Origin: Clostridia bacterium
GTDB lineage: Bacteria > Bacillota > Clostridia > Oscillospirales > Acutalibacteraceae
Length of the DNA stretch: 64,000 bases
Direction of reading: 5' to 3'
Assembly (NCBI GenBank): GCA_017397105.1
Contig: JAFQKF010000011.1
Coordinates: 1 to 64,000 of the forward strand
The notes under the pieces are model-generated. The model was not told the origin of the DNA, did no database searches, and saw nothing but the letters and a program-made list of their open reading frames with translations. Position numbers and translations under genes: made by a program. Shown in pieces: positions 53,029-63,400 of this stretch; within the stretch, counting starts at the first letter, position 1; each line of letters opens with the position of its first letter.

Positions 53029-54651
53029 ATGAAAACGTCAAAAAGAATGTTGTGCTTCCTGATTGTATTTTCTCTGGTATTTGCAAGCGTGGGATTTTTT
53101 GCTTATGCCGAGGAAGGAGAGAAGAATTACTATTACCTCGATTCCGTCAGCGGTGACGATGCCAACAGCGGCACGGATATCAACAGCCCAGTTAAAACCA
53201 TCGCGGGTCTCAAGAATCTTGATATTAAAGCAGGCACGCACTTCCTTTTCAAAAACGGCGGTGAATACGAGTGCGCCGTAACGCTTACCTGCAACGGCAC
53301 AAAGGATAACCCTATTGTAATCTCTTCCTACGGTGAGGGCGATAAAGCGCTCCTCTGGACGAATGAAAGAACTGACGTTTTCCGTCTTTTCGACTGTTCG
53401 TATATCACCGTGTCTGACGTTCATATAAAAGCTCCCAACGGCGGCGGTATATGGATTGATACCTACACTCAGACCTCGGAAGGCATAATAATCGAAGACG
53501 TTCTTTTCACCGATATGCAGAACTACAAGGTTCACTCCCGTGACGATTTTTCAAACGGGGCGGCTGCGGCGAGAGCGGCGGTTATTGTGAAAGGTCTGCC
53601 TGCAAAATCAAGATATGCCGTAAACAACCTTACCATAAGGAACTGCGAGGTTGATAACTGCGCAAACGGCTTTATTATATGGGGCTCGTGGAACGAACAG
53701 CAGGCTCCCTGGTGCGAGGAAGACGAGATTGACCCCGTATTTAACGAAGGTCTGCTTATAGAGGGCTGCTACCTTCACGATATGGATGCGGAAGCGGTTC
53801 TCGTAGGAATGTGCAAGGGCGCTCTGGTTACAAATTGCCGTGCAATCAACTGCTGTCAGGGCGGTGCGGAACTCCTGGAAGATGGCAGAGTTGAATATTT
53901 CACAGCCGCAATGTGGTTCTGGGGCAGCGAAAGCAGCACCATTCAGTATTGCGAAATCGCAGGGCAGAAAAATATCGGCGACGGTATGGCGATTGACTTT
54001 GACTCCCATTCCAACAACTGCACCTATCAGTATATCTATTCTCACGATAACGTCCGCTTTATGTGCAACTGCCCGAATTACAGCGGTCAGTACGGCAACA
54101 CCGTGCGTTACTGCCTTTCGGTGAACGATAACAAGGGTCGTTCCACAACTGCGGTAGGTGCCTGCGGAGAGCATAATTTCAGCTTTTATAACAATACTGT
54201 AATAAACTGCGGCGAGTTCCAGTTTAAAAATCTTTATGATGCCTATATTGCAAACAACATAATTGCCCCTGCTGACGGCGGAACCTTTGCCTATGATATG
54301 GATGAATCAAGAGGTAACGTGTTCGAGAATAACTGCTATTATAAAGTTATGACTCCTCTTGTTGATATCGGCGCAATGAATACCGTGCCGGGCTTTGCGG
54401 GTGACGATTACAACGACGCAAACAGCTTTATCCTCAGCGCTGAATCTCCTCTCATCGGTGCAGGCGCTCCCGTCAAAGGGGTAGAAAAGGACTTTTACGG
54501 TAACCCGATTACAAGCAACAACATCGGTTGCTACGGCGGAACGGGTGCTGACGTTGAGTATGATGGCGAAAATATAATCGTAAAAATCATCCGTACCGTT
54601 TTAGATATTATTGAAACCGTTATTCACGAAATCTCGGTTATATTCGATTGA
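53029..54651 (+). CDS. Secreted right-handed beta-helix protein (pectate-lyase-like fold)
   Basis: The 540-residue protein has a signal peptide ending FFAYA (~27). The start of the mature part (YYLDSVSGDDANSGT, then SPVKTIAGLKNL) is typical of DUF1565/beta-helix proteins. The body is built of short turns such as NLTIRNCEVDNCANGF and IQYCEIAGQKNI, the pattern of parallel beta-helices. It may be a polysaccharide lyase or hydrolase; no catalytic residues could be assigned. The end (IRTVLDIIETVIHEISVIFD) is an amphipathic helix as in other secreted proteins of this window. ATG 53029 follows AAGGAG. Confidence 0.8.
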   Translation: MKTSKRMLCFLIVFSLVFASVGFFAYAEEGEKNYYYLDSVSGDDANSGTDINSPVKTIAGLKNLDIKAGTHFLFKNGGEYECAVTLTCNGTKDNPIVISSYGEGDKALLWTNERTDVFRLFDCSYITVSDVHIKAPNGGGIWIDTYTQTSEGIIIEDVLFTDMQNYKVHSRDDFSNGAAAARAAVIVKGLPAKSRYAVNNLTIRNCEVDNCANGFIIWGSWNEQQAPWCEEDEIDPVFNEGLLIEGCYLHDMDAEAVLVGMCKGALVTNCRAINCCQGGAELLEDGRVEYFTAAMWFWGSESSTIQYCEIAGQKNIGDGMAIDFDSHSNNCTYQYIYSHDNVRFMCNCPNYSGQYGNTVRYCLSVNDNKGRSTTAVGACGEHNFSFYNNTVINCGEFQFKNLYDAYIANNIIAPADGGTFAYDMDESRGNVFENNCYYKVMTPLVDIGAMNTVPGFAGDDYNDANSFILSAESPLIGAGAPVKGVEKDFYGNPITSNNIGCYGGTGADVEYDGENIIVKIIRTVLDIIETVIHEISVIFD

Positions 54652-54668
54652 ACACTATATTGAAACTG

Positions 54669-54702
54669 AGCGTACAGAGTAAAATCTGTACGCTGTTTTT
54701 TA
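54669..54702 (+). terminator. Terminator of the beta-helix gene
   Basis: The perfect 10-bp stem AGCGTACAGA/TCTGTACGCT is followed by GTTTTTT. Confidence 0.85.
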
Positions 54703-54726
54703 ATTTTAAGAAAAAATAAAAAACTA

Positions 54727-54755
54727 TTGATAAGCCATAAAATATTGTATAGGAT
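54727..54755 (+). promoter_or_regulatory. Sigma-A promoter of the toxin gene
   Basis: TTGATA (54727-54732), 17 bases, TAGGAT (54750-54755). Confidence 0.5.
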
Positions 54756-54810
54756 ATAAGAGCGGAGAGAACACTTGTTCGCTCTGCTTTAATTTTTATG
54801 GAGGTATTTA

Positions 54811-55776
54811 ATGACAAGTGAAGAATTCAGAACAAATCCAATGTTCCTGAGAAATCAATTTAAAGGAGACGGAGTTTTTGAAATTCCGAAAATTGAAAAG
54901 GAGGAAATAGAACTTGAAAACATTGAGTTAATTGGGTATGATAAGCTTAATGAAAATGAAACTGATAAAATTGTTCATTTCTTTTTGGATGATTACAAGT
55001 TTGAAGCAATATGGAATGACCCTGAGCCAAGGATTGAAAAGTTAAAAAAATATAGAGCTGTTCTTGCACCAAACTATAGCATTTATACGGAAATGCCGCT
55101 ATCTTTAAAGGTGTATAATACTTTCAGAAGCCGTTGGTGCGGTGCATACTTACAAGCTAAAGGAATTAAGGTTATACCAACTGTTGCATGGGGAGAGCCA
55201 AATACATTTTGGTTTTGTTTTGACGGCATTGCACAAGGAAGTGTGGTTGCTGTTTCAACCTTGGGCGTAAGGAAAGAAAAATCACTGTTCATGCAAGGCT
55301 ATAACGAAATGATAAGAAAAGTTAAACCAAAGGCTGTTATTTGCTACGGTGAACCGTTTGAAGAAATGCAAGGCAAAATCATACCTATTGATTATTCTAA
55401 AACTAACAACCTAAACAGTAAAAGCGTAAGTGGTGACAGAATATACATAAAGAAAACTACGGGGTATGGTTTTTTGTTTAATGAAAAGGGTATGGGGAGC
55501 GCTACTTCAAATCGAAAGACGTGGGCAAATCCAACAGCATTAAAAGATCATTTTGACCGTCATGCCAAAGATTTTTCCATAACAGATGAGGCAGAATATG
55601 CAAGGCAAGCCCATCAACACTATTTAAATCGTGATAAACATCAGGTTAAAGTAGATGAAAATGATGTTGTAAGAATATATGACGATCAAACAAACACTTT
55701 TGGCGTGTATAATTCAAATGGTGAAACAATAACTTTTTTCAAACCAAGCCATGGTCAAAGATATTTTGACAGTTAA
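54811..55776 (+). CDS. DUF4417 protein fused to a CdiA-type tRNase-like toxin domain
   Basis: Residues ~45-200 match DUF4417 (PRIEKLKKYRAVLAPNYSIY, FRSRWCGAYLQAKGIKVIPT, WGEPNTFWFCFDGI and ICYGEPFEEM). After a Gly/Ser-containing linker, residues ~230-321 show the pattern of BECR/CdiA-type tRNase toxins: ALKDHFDRHAKDF, EYARQAHQHYL, VVRIYDDQTNTFGVYNSNG and ITFFKPSHGQRYF. No signal peptide is present, so it may act inside the cell or be delivered by an unknown route. The next genes are candidate immunity genes. RBS GGAGG precedes ATG 54811. Confidence 0.8.
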   Translation: MTSEEFRTNPMFLRNQFKGDGVFEIPKIEKEEIELENIELIGYDKLNENETDKIVHFFLDDYKFEAIWNDPEPRIEKLKKYRAVLAPNYSIYTEMPLSLKVYNTFRSRWCGAYLQAKGIKVIPTVAWGEPNTFWFCFDGIAQGSVVAVSTLGVRKEKSLFMQGYNEMIRKVKPKAVICYGEPFEEMQGKIIPIDYSKTNNLNSKSVSGDRIYIKKTTGYGFLFNEKGMGSATSNRKTWANPTALKDHFDRHAKDFSITDEAEYARQAHQHYLNRDKHQVKVDENDVVRIYDDQTNTFGVYNSNGETITFFKPSHGQRYFDS

Positions 55777-55806
55777 CCCGGTAAATAATGAAAAGGAGAA
55801 ATTTTT

Positions 55807-56082
55807 ATGAAAAATAATTGTCCCGTATGCGGATATAACAATCTTGAATTTAAGCCATATGATGAACAAGGTAACGCATCCTTTGAGATATGCCCCTGTT
55901 GCGGATTTGAATTCGGTTGTGACGATTTTCCTGATAAGGAGAAATCATTTATAGAATGGCGAAAAAAATGGATTGATAATGGTTGCAATTGGTTTTCAAG
56001 AAATCCTGCACCGAAAGATTGGAATGCCAAAGAACAAATTCGTGTTTTTTATAACGAAAGTATTGATTCATATAAAATCTGA
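55807..56082 (+). CDS. Cys_rich_CPCC family protein, probable immunity-type partner
   Basis: The 91-residue protein has NCPVCGYNNLEF and ICPCCGFEFGCDDF, the CPCC double zinc-ribbon, and a following KSFIEWRKKWIDNGCNWF. This family is frequent in polymorphic toxin loci, where it is thought to act as an immunity protein. It starts 30 bases after the toxin gene with a GGAG site. Directly after its stop the same frame continues with a toxin-tail remnant. Confidence 0.82.
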   Translation: MKNNCPVCGYNNLEFKPYDEQGNASFEICPCCGFEFGCDDFPDKEKSFIEWRKKWIDNGCNWFSRNPAPKDWNAKEQIRVFYNESIDSYKI

Positions 56083-56085
56083 TAA

Positions 56086-56241
56086 CGCAAAGAACGTCAT
56101 TATAGTAATCACGGTAATGGCAGCAAACACTCCAACCCACACGACCATAAAATAGATTGGAGTAATAATTATCCTGATTTAGGCTCACCAATAAATTATG
56201 GTAATGATATTCCGGAATTTAAGAAATATGGAGAAGGTTTA
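56086..56241 (+). pseudogene. Stranded C-terminal tail of another toxin
   Basis: The frame starting at 56086 reads RKERHYSNHGNGSKHSNPHD then HKIDWSNN and PEFKKYGEGL, without a start codon. The HYSNHG...H.NPHDH pattern is the conserved end of many secreted polymorphic toxins of Firmicutes. It follows the TGA-TAA stops of the CPCC gene in the same frame and leads into the 56242 ORF. It is a leftover from toxin-cassette exchange. Confidence 0.65.
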
Positions 56242-56523
56242 ATGAATAATGAAAATTTTATAGACTTCAGTCTGTTCGAATCTATAGACGATTTTAAATT
56301 CAGTTTGGTGCATGGCAGGGAAATTGTTTTTGAATGGAAAAATGTTGAATACGGAGTATTCCATGAGGGCGAAGGCAAAGAATCCTTCTTTATATGTGAA
56401 GCCAATAAGGATGAACAAGGCAGATACTTTGAAACTGTGGATGAACTTTTGGATTTTAAAATTCAAGGGCAACCGTTAAAGGATTTTATTACACAAGTTA
56501 AAATATGGCATAGAAATCTTTAA
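56242..56523 (+). CDS. Small acidic protein, candidate immunity protein
   Basis: The 93-residue product follows GGAGAAGG with ATG at 56242. It is acidic and beta-rich (FSLVHGREIVFEWKNVEYGVF, ESFFICEANKDEQGRYF) and ends with DFITQVKIWHRNL. Small acidic proteins directly behind toxin tails are usually immunity proteins; it would match the toxin whose tail remains at 56086-56241. The precise family is not recognised. Confidence 0.68.
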   Translation: MNNENFIDFSLFESIDDFKFSLVHGREIVFEWKNVEYGVFHEGEGKESFFICEANKDEQGRYFETVDELLDFKIQGQPLKDFITQVKIWHRNL

Positions 56524-56538
56524 TCAGTAGTCATTACG

Positions 56539-56688
56539 GTGGGGGATTTTGGTATATTGAGAGAGTTGTTGAATGACATTCAAAAGATTATTTTAACGCA
56601 AGGTTATTGCACAGTCGACCAAAAGTATTGGATATGTGAAGGATGCTTTAACGACTTCAAAGAAATGTTTGCTTTTACGATTGAATAA
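56539..56688 (+). CDS. Short ORF, probable immunity-gene fragment
   Basis: GTG 56539 opens a 49-codon frame ending at TAA 56686-56688. It contains YCTVDQKYWICEGCFNDFKE and ends MFAFTIE. No proper ribosome site is visible, and the frame is open back to the preceding stop. The pattern WICEGCFNDF suggests the C-terminal end of a small zinc-containing or immunity protein. It may be a remnant. Confidence 0.45.
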   Translation: MGDFGILRELLNDIQKIILTQGYCTVDQKYWICEGCFNDFKEMFAFTIE

Positions 56689-56701
56689 ATAATTATTGTA
56701 T

Positions 56702-56735
56702 TTGAGGCTGCTTTATGGCAGCCTCTATTTTTTTG
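56702..56735 (+). terminator. Terminator closing the toxin island
   Basis: GAGGCTGC (56704-56711) pairs with GCAGCCTC (56718-56725), followed by TATTTTTTT. Confidence 0.82.
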
Positions 56736-56878
56736 CAACAAATTCACTGAAAATGTCTGCAAACCACCCTTTACAGTCTTTTTTTATTTCAACCAACCCA
56801 TATGCACACATAAATTAAGTGCCGAAACATAAGTAAAACAGGCACTTACGGGGTTTTGAAAAAGTTTATGGTGTACCC

Positions 56879-57286
56879 TTGACATTATCACCTGCCGCCT
56901 GTGATACCATAAGCGGATTCCTGCGTGATACTGCGAGCGTGCCGGAGGATTTTGATATGATTCTTACGGGCGATTTGAGCAGTGTGGGCTCAAAGCTTCT
57001 TTGTGAGCTTATGGTAAAGCAGGAGGGGATAGATATAAGCGGCGTGCACAACGATTGCGGACTTATGATGTATGACCTCAAAAGTCAGAAGGTTAATTCA
57101 GGCGGCTCGGGATGCGGCTGCAGTGCGGCTGTTTTTTGCTCGCATATTCTTGAACGCATTGAAAAAGGCGAGCTGAAAAAGGTGCTTTTTGTGGGTACAG
57201 GTGCGCTTATGTCGGCGGTATCTTCGCTTCAGAAAGAGTCAATTCCTGCCGTAGCTCATGCGGTATGTGTATCGGGGGTGAATTAA
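56879..57286 (+). pseudogene. spoVAD: 3' remnant of stage V sporulation protein AD gene
   Basis: The 135 residues match only the last ~40% of SpoVAD (normally ~338 residues): LSPAACDTISGFLRDT, DMILTGDLSSVGSKLL, DCGLMMYDLKSQ, SGGSGCGCSA and VLFVGTGALMSAVSSLQKES. The homology begins abruptly near 56879; upstream the frame runs without SpoVAD-like sequence to a stop at 56854. SpoVAD binds dipicolinic acid for uptake into spores, and this fragment would lack most of the thiolase-like fold. The N-terminal part is not in this window. Confidence 0.85.
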
Positions 57287-57453
57287 TGAATGCGTTACAG
57301 AGTGTATCCTGCGCCGCACAGACGGTAAAAGTGCTTTCATCTGCAGGTAAAATAGTGCGTTTTGCAAATGCTGTTTCAAAAATAGCGGCAGTGTCGGCGG
57401 TTGTTATGTGCATAGCAGGGGCGGCAAGAATTGTGCTTGATTCAAAGCAATAA
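57286..57453 (+). CDS. Small membrane protein after the spoVAD remnant
   Basis: The 55-residue product begins at ATG 57286, overlapping the preceding stop by one base (TAATG), with GGGGGTG upstream. One likely membrane helix (ISKIAAVSAVVMCIAGAARI region) lies in the C-terminal half. No family is recognised. Overlap with spoVAD suggests it belonged to the same sporulation operon. Confidence 0.6.
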   Translation: MNALQSVSCAAQTVKVLSSAGKIVRFANAVSKIAAVSAVVMCIAGAARIVLDSKQ

Positions 57454-57470
57454 AATCACGGAGGTTGTTT

Positions 57471-60400
57471 ATGGGCGAAAAAGCTCTGCAGAGAAAAATG
57501 AAATCAATCATGCGTGCTTTCAGGAGTGAGGCTAAGAGAGCGGATAAGAATAAAGCGGCGAGCGAATGGCTCAGGGATAATTTTTATATTCTGGAGCGTG
57601 AAGCAAGGCAGGCGGCAACCGATTGTGAGGGAAATCTGCGTTTAAAAAAAGGCACGGATTCGCTTCCGTGTCTTTTCGGCTTGTGTAAGGAGCTTTGCGA
57701 AAACGGAGTTTTACCCGAAAATGAACGGCTTCTGGAATATTTTTCAAAAAGAGGACTTTCCTTGCCGGAAACACGGTCGCTTTATAATATGTTTCGCTGC
57801 GCTTTGCTTGAATATGCCTGGCGCGGATGCACTATGCGCAACGCTGTGGGTGAAAAGCTGCTCGGGAATGCTGTGAAATCAATAAGGAGGCTTGCTCAGA
57901 CGGATTTTGAAGCCATCATATCCGCAAGCAGCGAGGTTGAAAAAATACTTATGCAGGACCCGTCGGGTATATATCCCTCAATGCAGGCGCAGGACAGAGC
58001 GGCCTACCGAAGAGAGCTTGCTTTGATTGCTCAAAAAGAAAACGTTGATGAAAAAGAGTGCGCGCTCAGGATTCTCGGCAAAGCAAAAGAAGGTAAAACG
58101 GAAAAGCTAAGGCACGTAGGCAGTTATATAATAACAGAAAAAACGCACGGATTAAGAGGCACGGCTATGATTGCCACGGAAACTGTTCTCCCTTTATTGC
58201 TCAGCTCAGGTGCAGCGATACTGTCAGGCAAGTGGTATGCCGTTTTTCTGTGGCTGCCTTTGTGGGAGGTGCTCAGGCCGATTATAAGCTCTCTGTTTAT
58301 GCGTGGAGTATCGGTTAAAAGATTCTTTCGAATCAAAAGTGATGACGCAAGAGTTGAAAATACAGGAGTTCTTATAACGGTTTCAACTCTCCTTACTTCT
58401 GCTCAGGACAGCTCAAAGCTTTTCAGCAAGCTCAATGAAATAAGGCTTGCCAATTCGGGTGAAAACGTAAAAATCTGTTGCCTTGCGGATTATAAAAACG
58501 CATCTTCTCCCGTGAAGCCTGAGGATTCAGCGGCTCTTGCCGCCGCAAAAAGGGAGATTGATTCCCTTAACCAAAAACACTCGGGAGGTTTCTTGCTTGC
58601 GGTAAGACCCCGTGTGTATTCAAAAACGCAGGGAGAATTTTCAGGCAGGGAGCGGAAAAGAGGGGCAATCACTCAGCTTGTTCGGGCGATAAAAGGGGAT
58701 GAAAGCGGATTTCAGACTCTGTGGGGCGATAAGAGAGGGCTTGAAGATATCAGATATCTTTTTGTTCTCGATTCGGATACCAAAACAGTGTTTGACACAG
58801 CCCGTGAGATGGTAAGCGTTGCGATTCATCCGCTCAATACACCCGAAATAAGCGTTAAAAAAGGCAGAGTGGTTAAAGGATATGCCATTTTAGCTCCTAA
58901 GGTATGTAATCAGCTTGCGGAATCTGATTCAACCTCGTTTGAACGTCTGCTTGCAGGGTCGGGCGGAATAAATACTTACGATTCGCTTGCCTGTGAAAAG
59001 TATCAGGATTTGTTCGGCGAAAGCATTTTTTCGGGTAAAGGGCTTATCGACGTTGATGCGTATTATAAGCTACTTGACAACGCTTTCCCAAAAGAGCGAG
59101 TGCTCAGCCATGATATTCTTGAGGGAGGATATCTGCGCACGGGATTTGTTTCCGACTTACAGCTTACGGATGGCTTTCCCTCAAACCAAAGGTCATTTTT
59201 TGCAAGGCACAGCCGCTGGGTAAGGGGCGATTGGCAGAATATACCCTTTATCATAGGCAAGAATTCTCTTAATCTGCTTTCACGCTGGAAGCTTGCTGAT
59301 AACCTGCGCAGGAGTATAACACCCGTTATATCAACAGTTTTGCTTATTACAAGCGTATTCATGCCTGTGAAGCTTGCCTCGCTTACGGTTGCGGTTGCTC
59401 TGCTCAGCGCGGCAGCACCCGAAGCGGTAACGTTTCTGCACTCGCTTACAAGCGGAGGCTTCAGCGTCTTTTCGCGCCTTTATTATTCAAAAACCTTGCC
59501 GTCTGCTCTTCTGGCACTTGTAAGATCGTTTCTCAGCGTCATAATGCTTGTTCAGAATGCATACGTTAGTCTTGATGCCATTGTAAGAGCTTGCTGGAGA
59601 ATGAGTGTTTCAAAGAAAAATCTGCTCGAATGGACAACGGCGGCGCAAAGCGAATCTAAGGGAAACGGCGGTCAGCTTACAAAATGTCTGCCGTCGTTGG
59701 TTGTAGGGATTTTTTTGCTTATCTTCCCGTTGCCTGCCGCTCGTCTGGCGGCGCTGTTTATACTTTCTGATATTCCTTTTGCGTTTTTCAGCGCAGTAAA
59801 GTCAGATTCAGGACAAATCAGGTTAAGTTATGCTCAGAAAGAATCTCTTTTATCATATGCGGCGGCAATGTGGGCCTTTTTTGACGAAAATTGCAACAGG
59901 GAAAACAACTTCCTAATTCCCGATAATATTCAGGAAACCCCCGTAAGAGCGGTGGCAAAAAGGACTTCGCCTACCAATATCGGTATGCTTCTTGTTTGTA
60001 TGCTTGCGGCGAGGGATTTGGGGTATATCACCTCTGCTCAGCTTTATACAAGGCTGAATCTTAGCCTTGCCGCTATTGAAAAACTGCCTAAATACAATGG
60101 AAATCTGTATAATTGGTATTCGACTGAGGATTTAAGTGTGCTTTCGCCTGCCTTTGTTTCAACGGTAGACAGCGGTAATTTTCTCTGCTGCCTTACGGCG
60201 TTAAGGTCGGGGCTCAGTGAATACCGTCACGAATGCAGGGCATTATCGGGTATAGCTGACAGAATTACTGCTTTGATTGATGCAACGGATTTAAAGGCTC
60301 TTTATAATCCTAAAAGGGATTTGTTTTATATAGGCGTTGATTCGGAGGGTAAGCCTTCAGAAAATTACTATGACCTGTTCATGAGTGAAGCGCGTATGAC

Positions 60401-63400
60401 GGCTTATTATGCCGTGGCAAAAAGAATTGTTCCGCGCAAGCATTGGGGAACGCTTGGCAGAATCCTTGTAGGTGAGGGCAGGTATACAGGTCTTGTATCG
60501 TGGACGGGTACGATGTTCGAATACTTTATGCCGCATCTTTTTATTCCGTCACCCGTGGGCAGTCTTTGCCGCGAATCGCTCGAATTCTGCCTCTGGTGTC
60601 AGCGAAAAAACGCAATAAAAGGCTTTTGGGGTATATCCGAAAGCGGATTCTATGCTTTTGACAGTGAGCTCAATTATCAATACAAGGCGCACGGTGTGCA
60701 GAGAATCGGATTAAAGCGGGATTTGGACAGAGAAAAGGTAATTGCTCCTTACGCAACGTTTCTTGCGCTTACCATGGCACCAAATGCGTGTATTAAAAAT
60801 CTTAAACAGTTGGAAAAAGCAGGGCTTTTCGGCAAATACGGCTTTTATGAAGCGGCAGATTTCACAAAAGGGCGTTGTCATTACGGCGAATTTTCGCCCG
60901 TCAGCAGTTATATGGCGCATCACGTGGGCATGAGTATGCTCAGTGTGCTTAACGTGCTCAGGGGGAACGTTTTTCAAAAAAGATTTATGGCAGATGACTG
61001 CATGGCCGGCGCACAGAGTCTTCTGAATGAAACGGTGCCTGATTCAGCAAGGGTATTTAAAGATATAAGATACCGTGAAGTGCCAAAAACTCACGAAAGA
61101 ACTGAAAAAAAGAACACTGTTGTAGATAATCCGGATATCTTCAACCCCGTCGTTCATATATATTCAAATGGCAGATGGTCCTTGCAGATTACCGATTCAG
61201 GAGCAGGATGCTCTTTTTCAGACGGAGTGGATGTCTTTTGCAGAAGCGACGATGTTTTGCAAAGACCGTCGGGCGTTTTTGCGGTTTTTGAACACAAAAA
61301 GCAGAGGATACCTTTTGTGAAATGCCTTGATATTGAGGGAAAAACAAGGTTTAAGGTTAAATTCGGAGAAAAAGAAGCGGTTCACGCAGCAAAAAACGGG
61401 AAAATTCTGCTAAAAATGCATACGTGTGTGCCCAAAAACACAAACGGGGAATTGAGAAGGTTTACAGTTGAAAATCTCAGTTCGCAGAAGCCTCTTGAGG
61501 GCAGTTTGCTGATTTATTGTGAGCCTTGCCTCGAAAAAAACGCTTCGTTTGCCTCACATCCGATGTTTTCAAAGCTTTTTTTGACCGATGAAATTGATAA
61601 AGAGAATAAAATGATTGTTTTAAGCCGAAGATTTCGGGAAAACCGGGGCACAGTCAGCCTTGCCGCAGGTTTTTTAGAGGATATACAGGTTGATTTTGAA
61701 ACGTCGCGTGAGAGTGTGCTTGCGTGCGGTGATGGGATTTTCTCGCTCGTAAAGAACAGGCCGCATTTTCACGCAAAGCGCGGGAATCCCGATGCCTGTG
61801 CGGCTTTTCGGGTAAACGTTAAGCTGAAAGCCGGAGAAAAAAAGGATTTTACACTTGCTTTTAGCATTCAGCAGGAAAAATCACAGGCAAAAGATACTTT
61901 GCTGATGCTGAGGGCCTCAAAAACAAAGATTAAGAAAGCGCCTGATCCTTTTTACGGCAACGTGCTTGACAGTGCAATCGCAATGAAGGTTCTTCCGGCG
62001 GTTTTTTATCCCCGTGTTGCACGGGTGCAGGCTGATAGTGTGCCGTTCAAAGCAGGTTTTGATAAAAGTTCACTGTGGAGTATGGGCATATCAGGTGACA
62101 ATCCTATTATATTATGCTACGTTGAAAATGCTGAAGAGAACGCAACCCTTTTGCCGTATGTCAGGATAAATAAACTTCTCAGAAGCTGCTCAATCAAAAC
62201 GGATTTGGTGCTGATATTTGAAGAAAAAGCAGGCTATGAATTACCAATTTTGAATGCTATAAGAAAGATACTCAGGCAAGAGGATTGCGAACCTATGCTC
62301 GGTGTGAACGGGGGTGTTTTTGCGATAAATTCAGCCTCTTTTTCATATAATGAGCGTATGGCGCTTGAGAATTGCGCCGTTTTGTCCACGAAAAACATCA
62401 ATTCGCCATCCAACATCGGAAGTCACAAGCTCATAAGGTTGTTACCTGAACCATGCGAACTTCCTGAAAAAGCCGGAGAAATGCCACGAACTGTAAAGTT
62501 GTACACCTTTACTTGCGGCAAAATCAGCATTGAATCTGACAGTAAAAGCCTTGCTGTACCTTGGTGTGCGGTTTTTGCAAATAAATCCTTTGGAACACTG
62601 GTGAGCGACAAGTCTTTGGGCTTTACATGGGCGCTGAATTCAAGAGAAAATAAGCTTACTCCGTGGCGTAACGATACCCGTAGCGATAACCGCGGAGAGG
62701 CTGTTTTTCTAAAAAAAGACGGCAGAATTACGGATATTGTCTGCGGCGGCAAAGCAATTTTTACTCCTGTTTCGGCAAGCTGGCACGCAACGCTTGGAAA
62801 ACTTGAATCCAGCACTGTTGTCAGGGTTGCAGACAGAGGAACAGTTAAAAAAACCACCGTTAAAATTACCAATAATTACAGCGAGAATATTAGCTTTGAA
62901 CTGGCATATTTTTGTGAACCGGTTCTTGATTTTGCTCAGGATAAAAGCTGGCTGATAAGAACCCGTGAAACAGAGCACGGTGCGATTTTTACAAACCCTT
63001 TTTCACAGATTTCCGGCTATGCTGCCCTTCAGAGTGATTGTGTGCCAAACGGGGTATGCTTTGATTCCAATTCTTTCTTCTGCGGTAAATGGGATTCGTC
63101 ACAAAACGCATCCTCAAGCCCTTGCGTGAGTATTATCCGTAAGTTTTCTGTTGCTCCGGGCGAGTCTGTGCAGGCTGTTTTTTATCTTTCCTGGGGAAGA
63201 AGCGAAAAAGCAGCACTGACTATGCCTTTTGTCAGCCGTTTCAGCTCACATTCTCTGTCTCCGATACGCATAAAAACGGAAAACGAGGCTTTGAACCTGT
63301 TTTTTAACTCATTTTTGTTTGCTCAAATAAGGAATTCACGCTTTTTTGGCAGAACCGGTTTTTATCAATGCTCAGGTGCATGGGGATTCAGGGATCAGTT

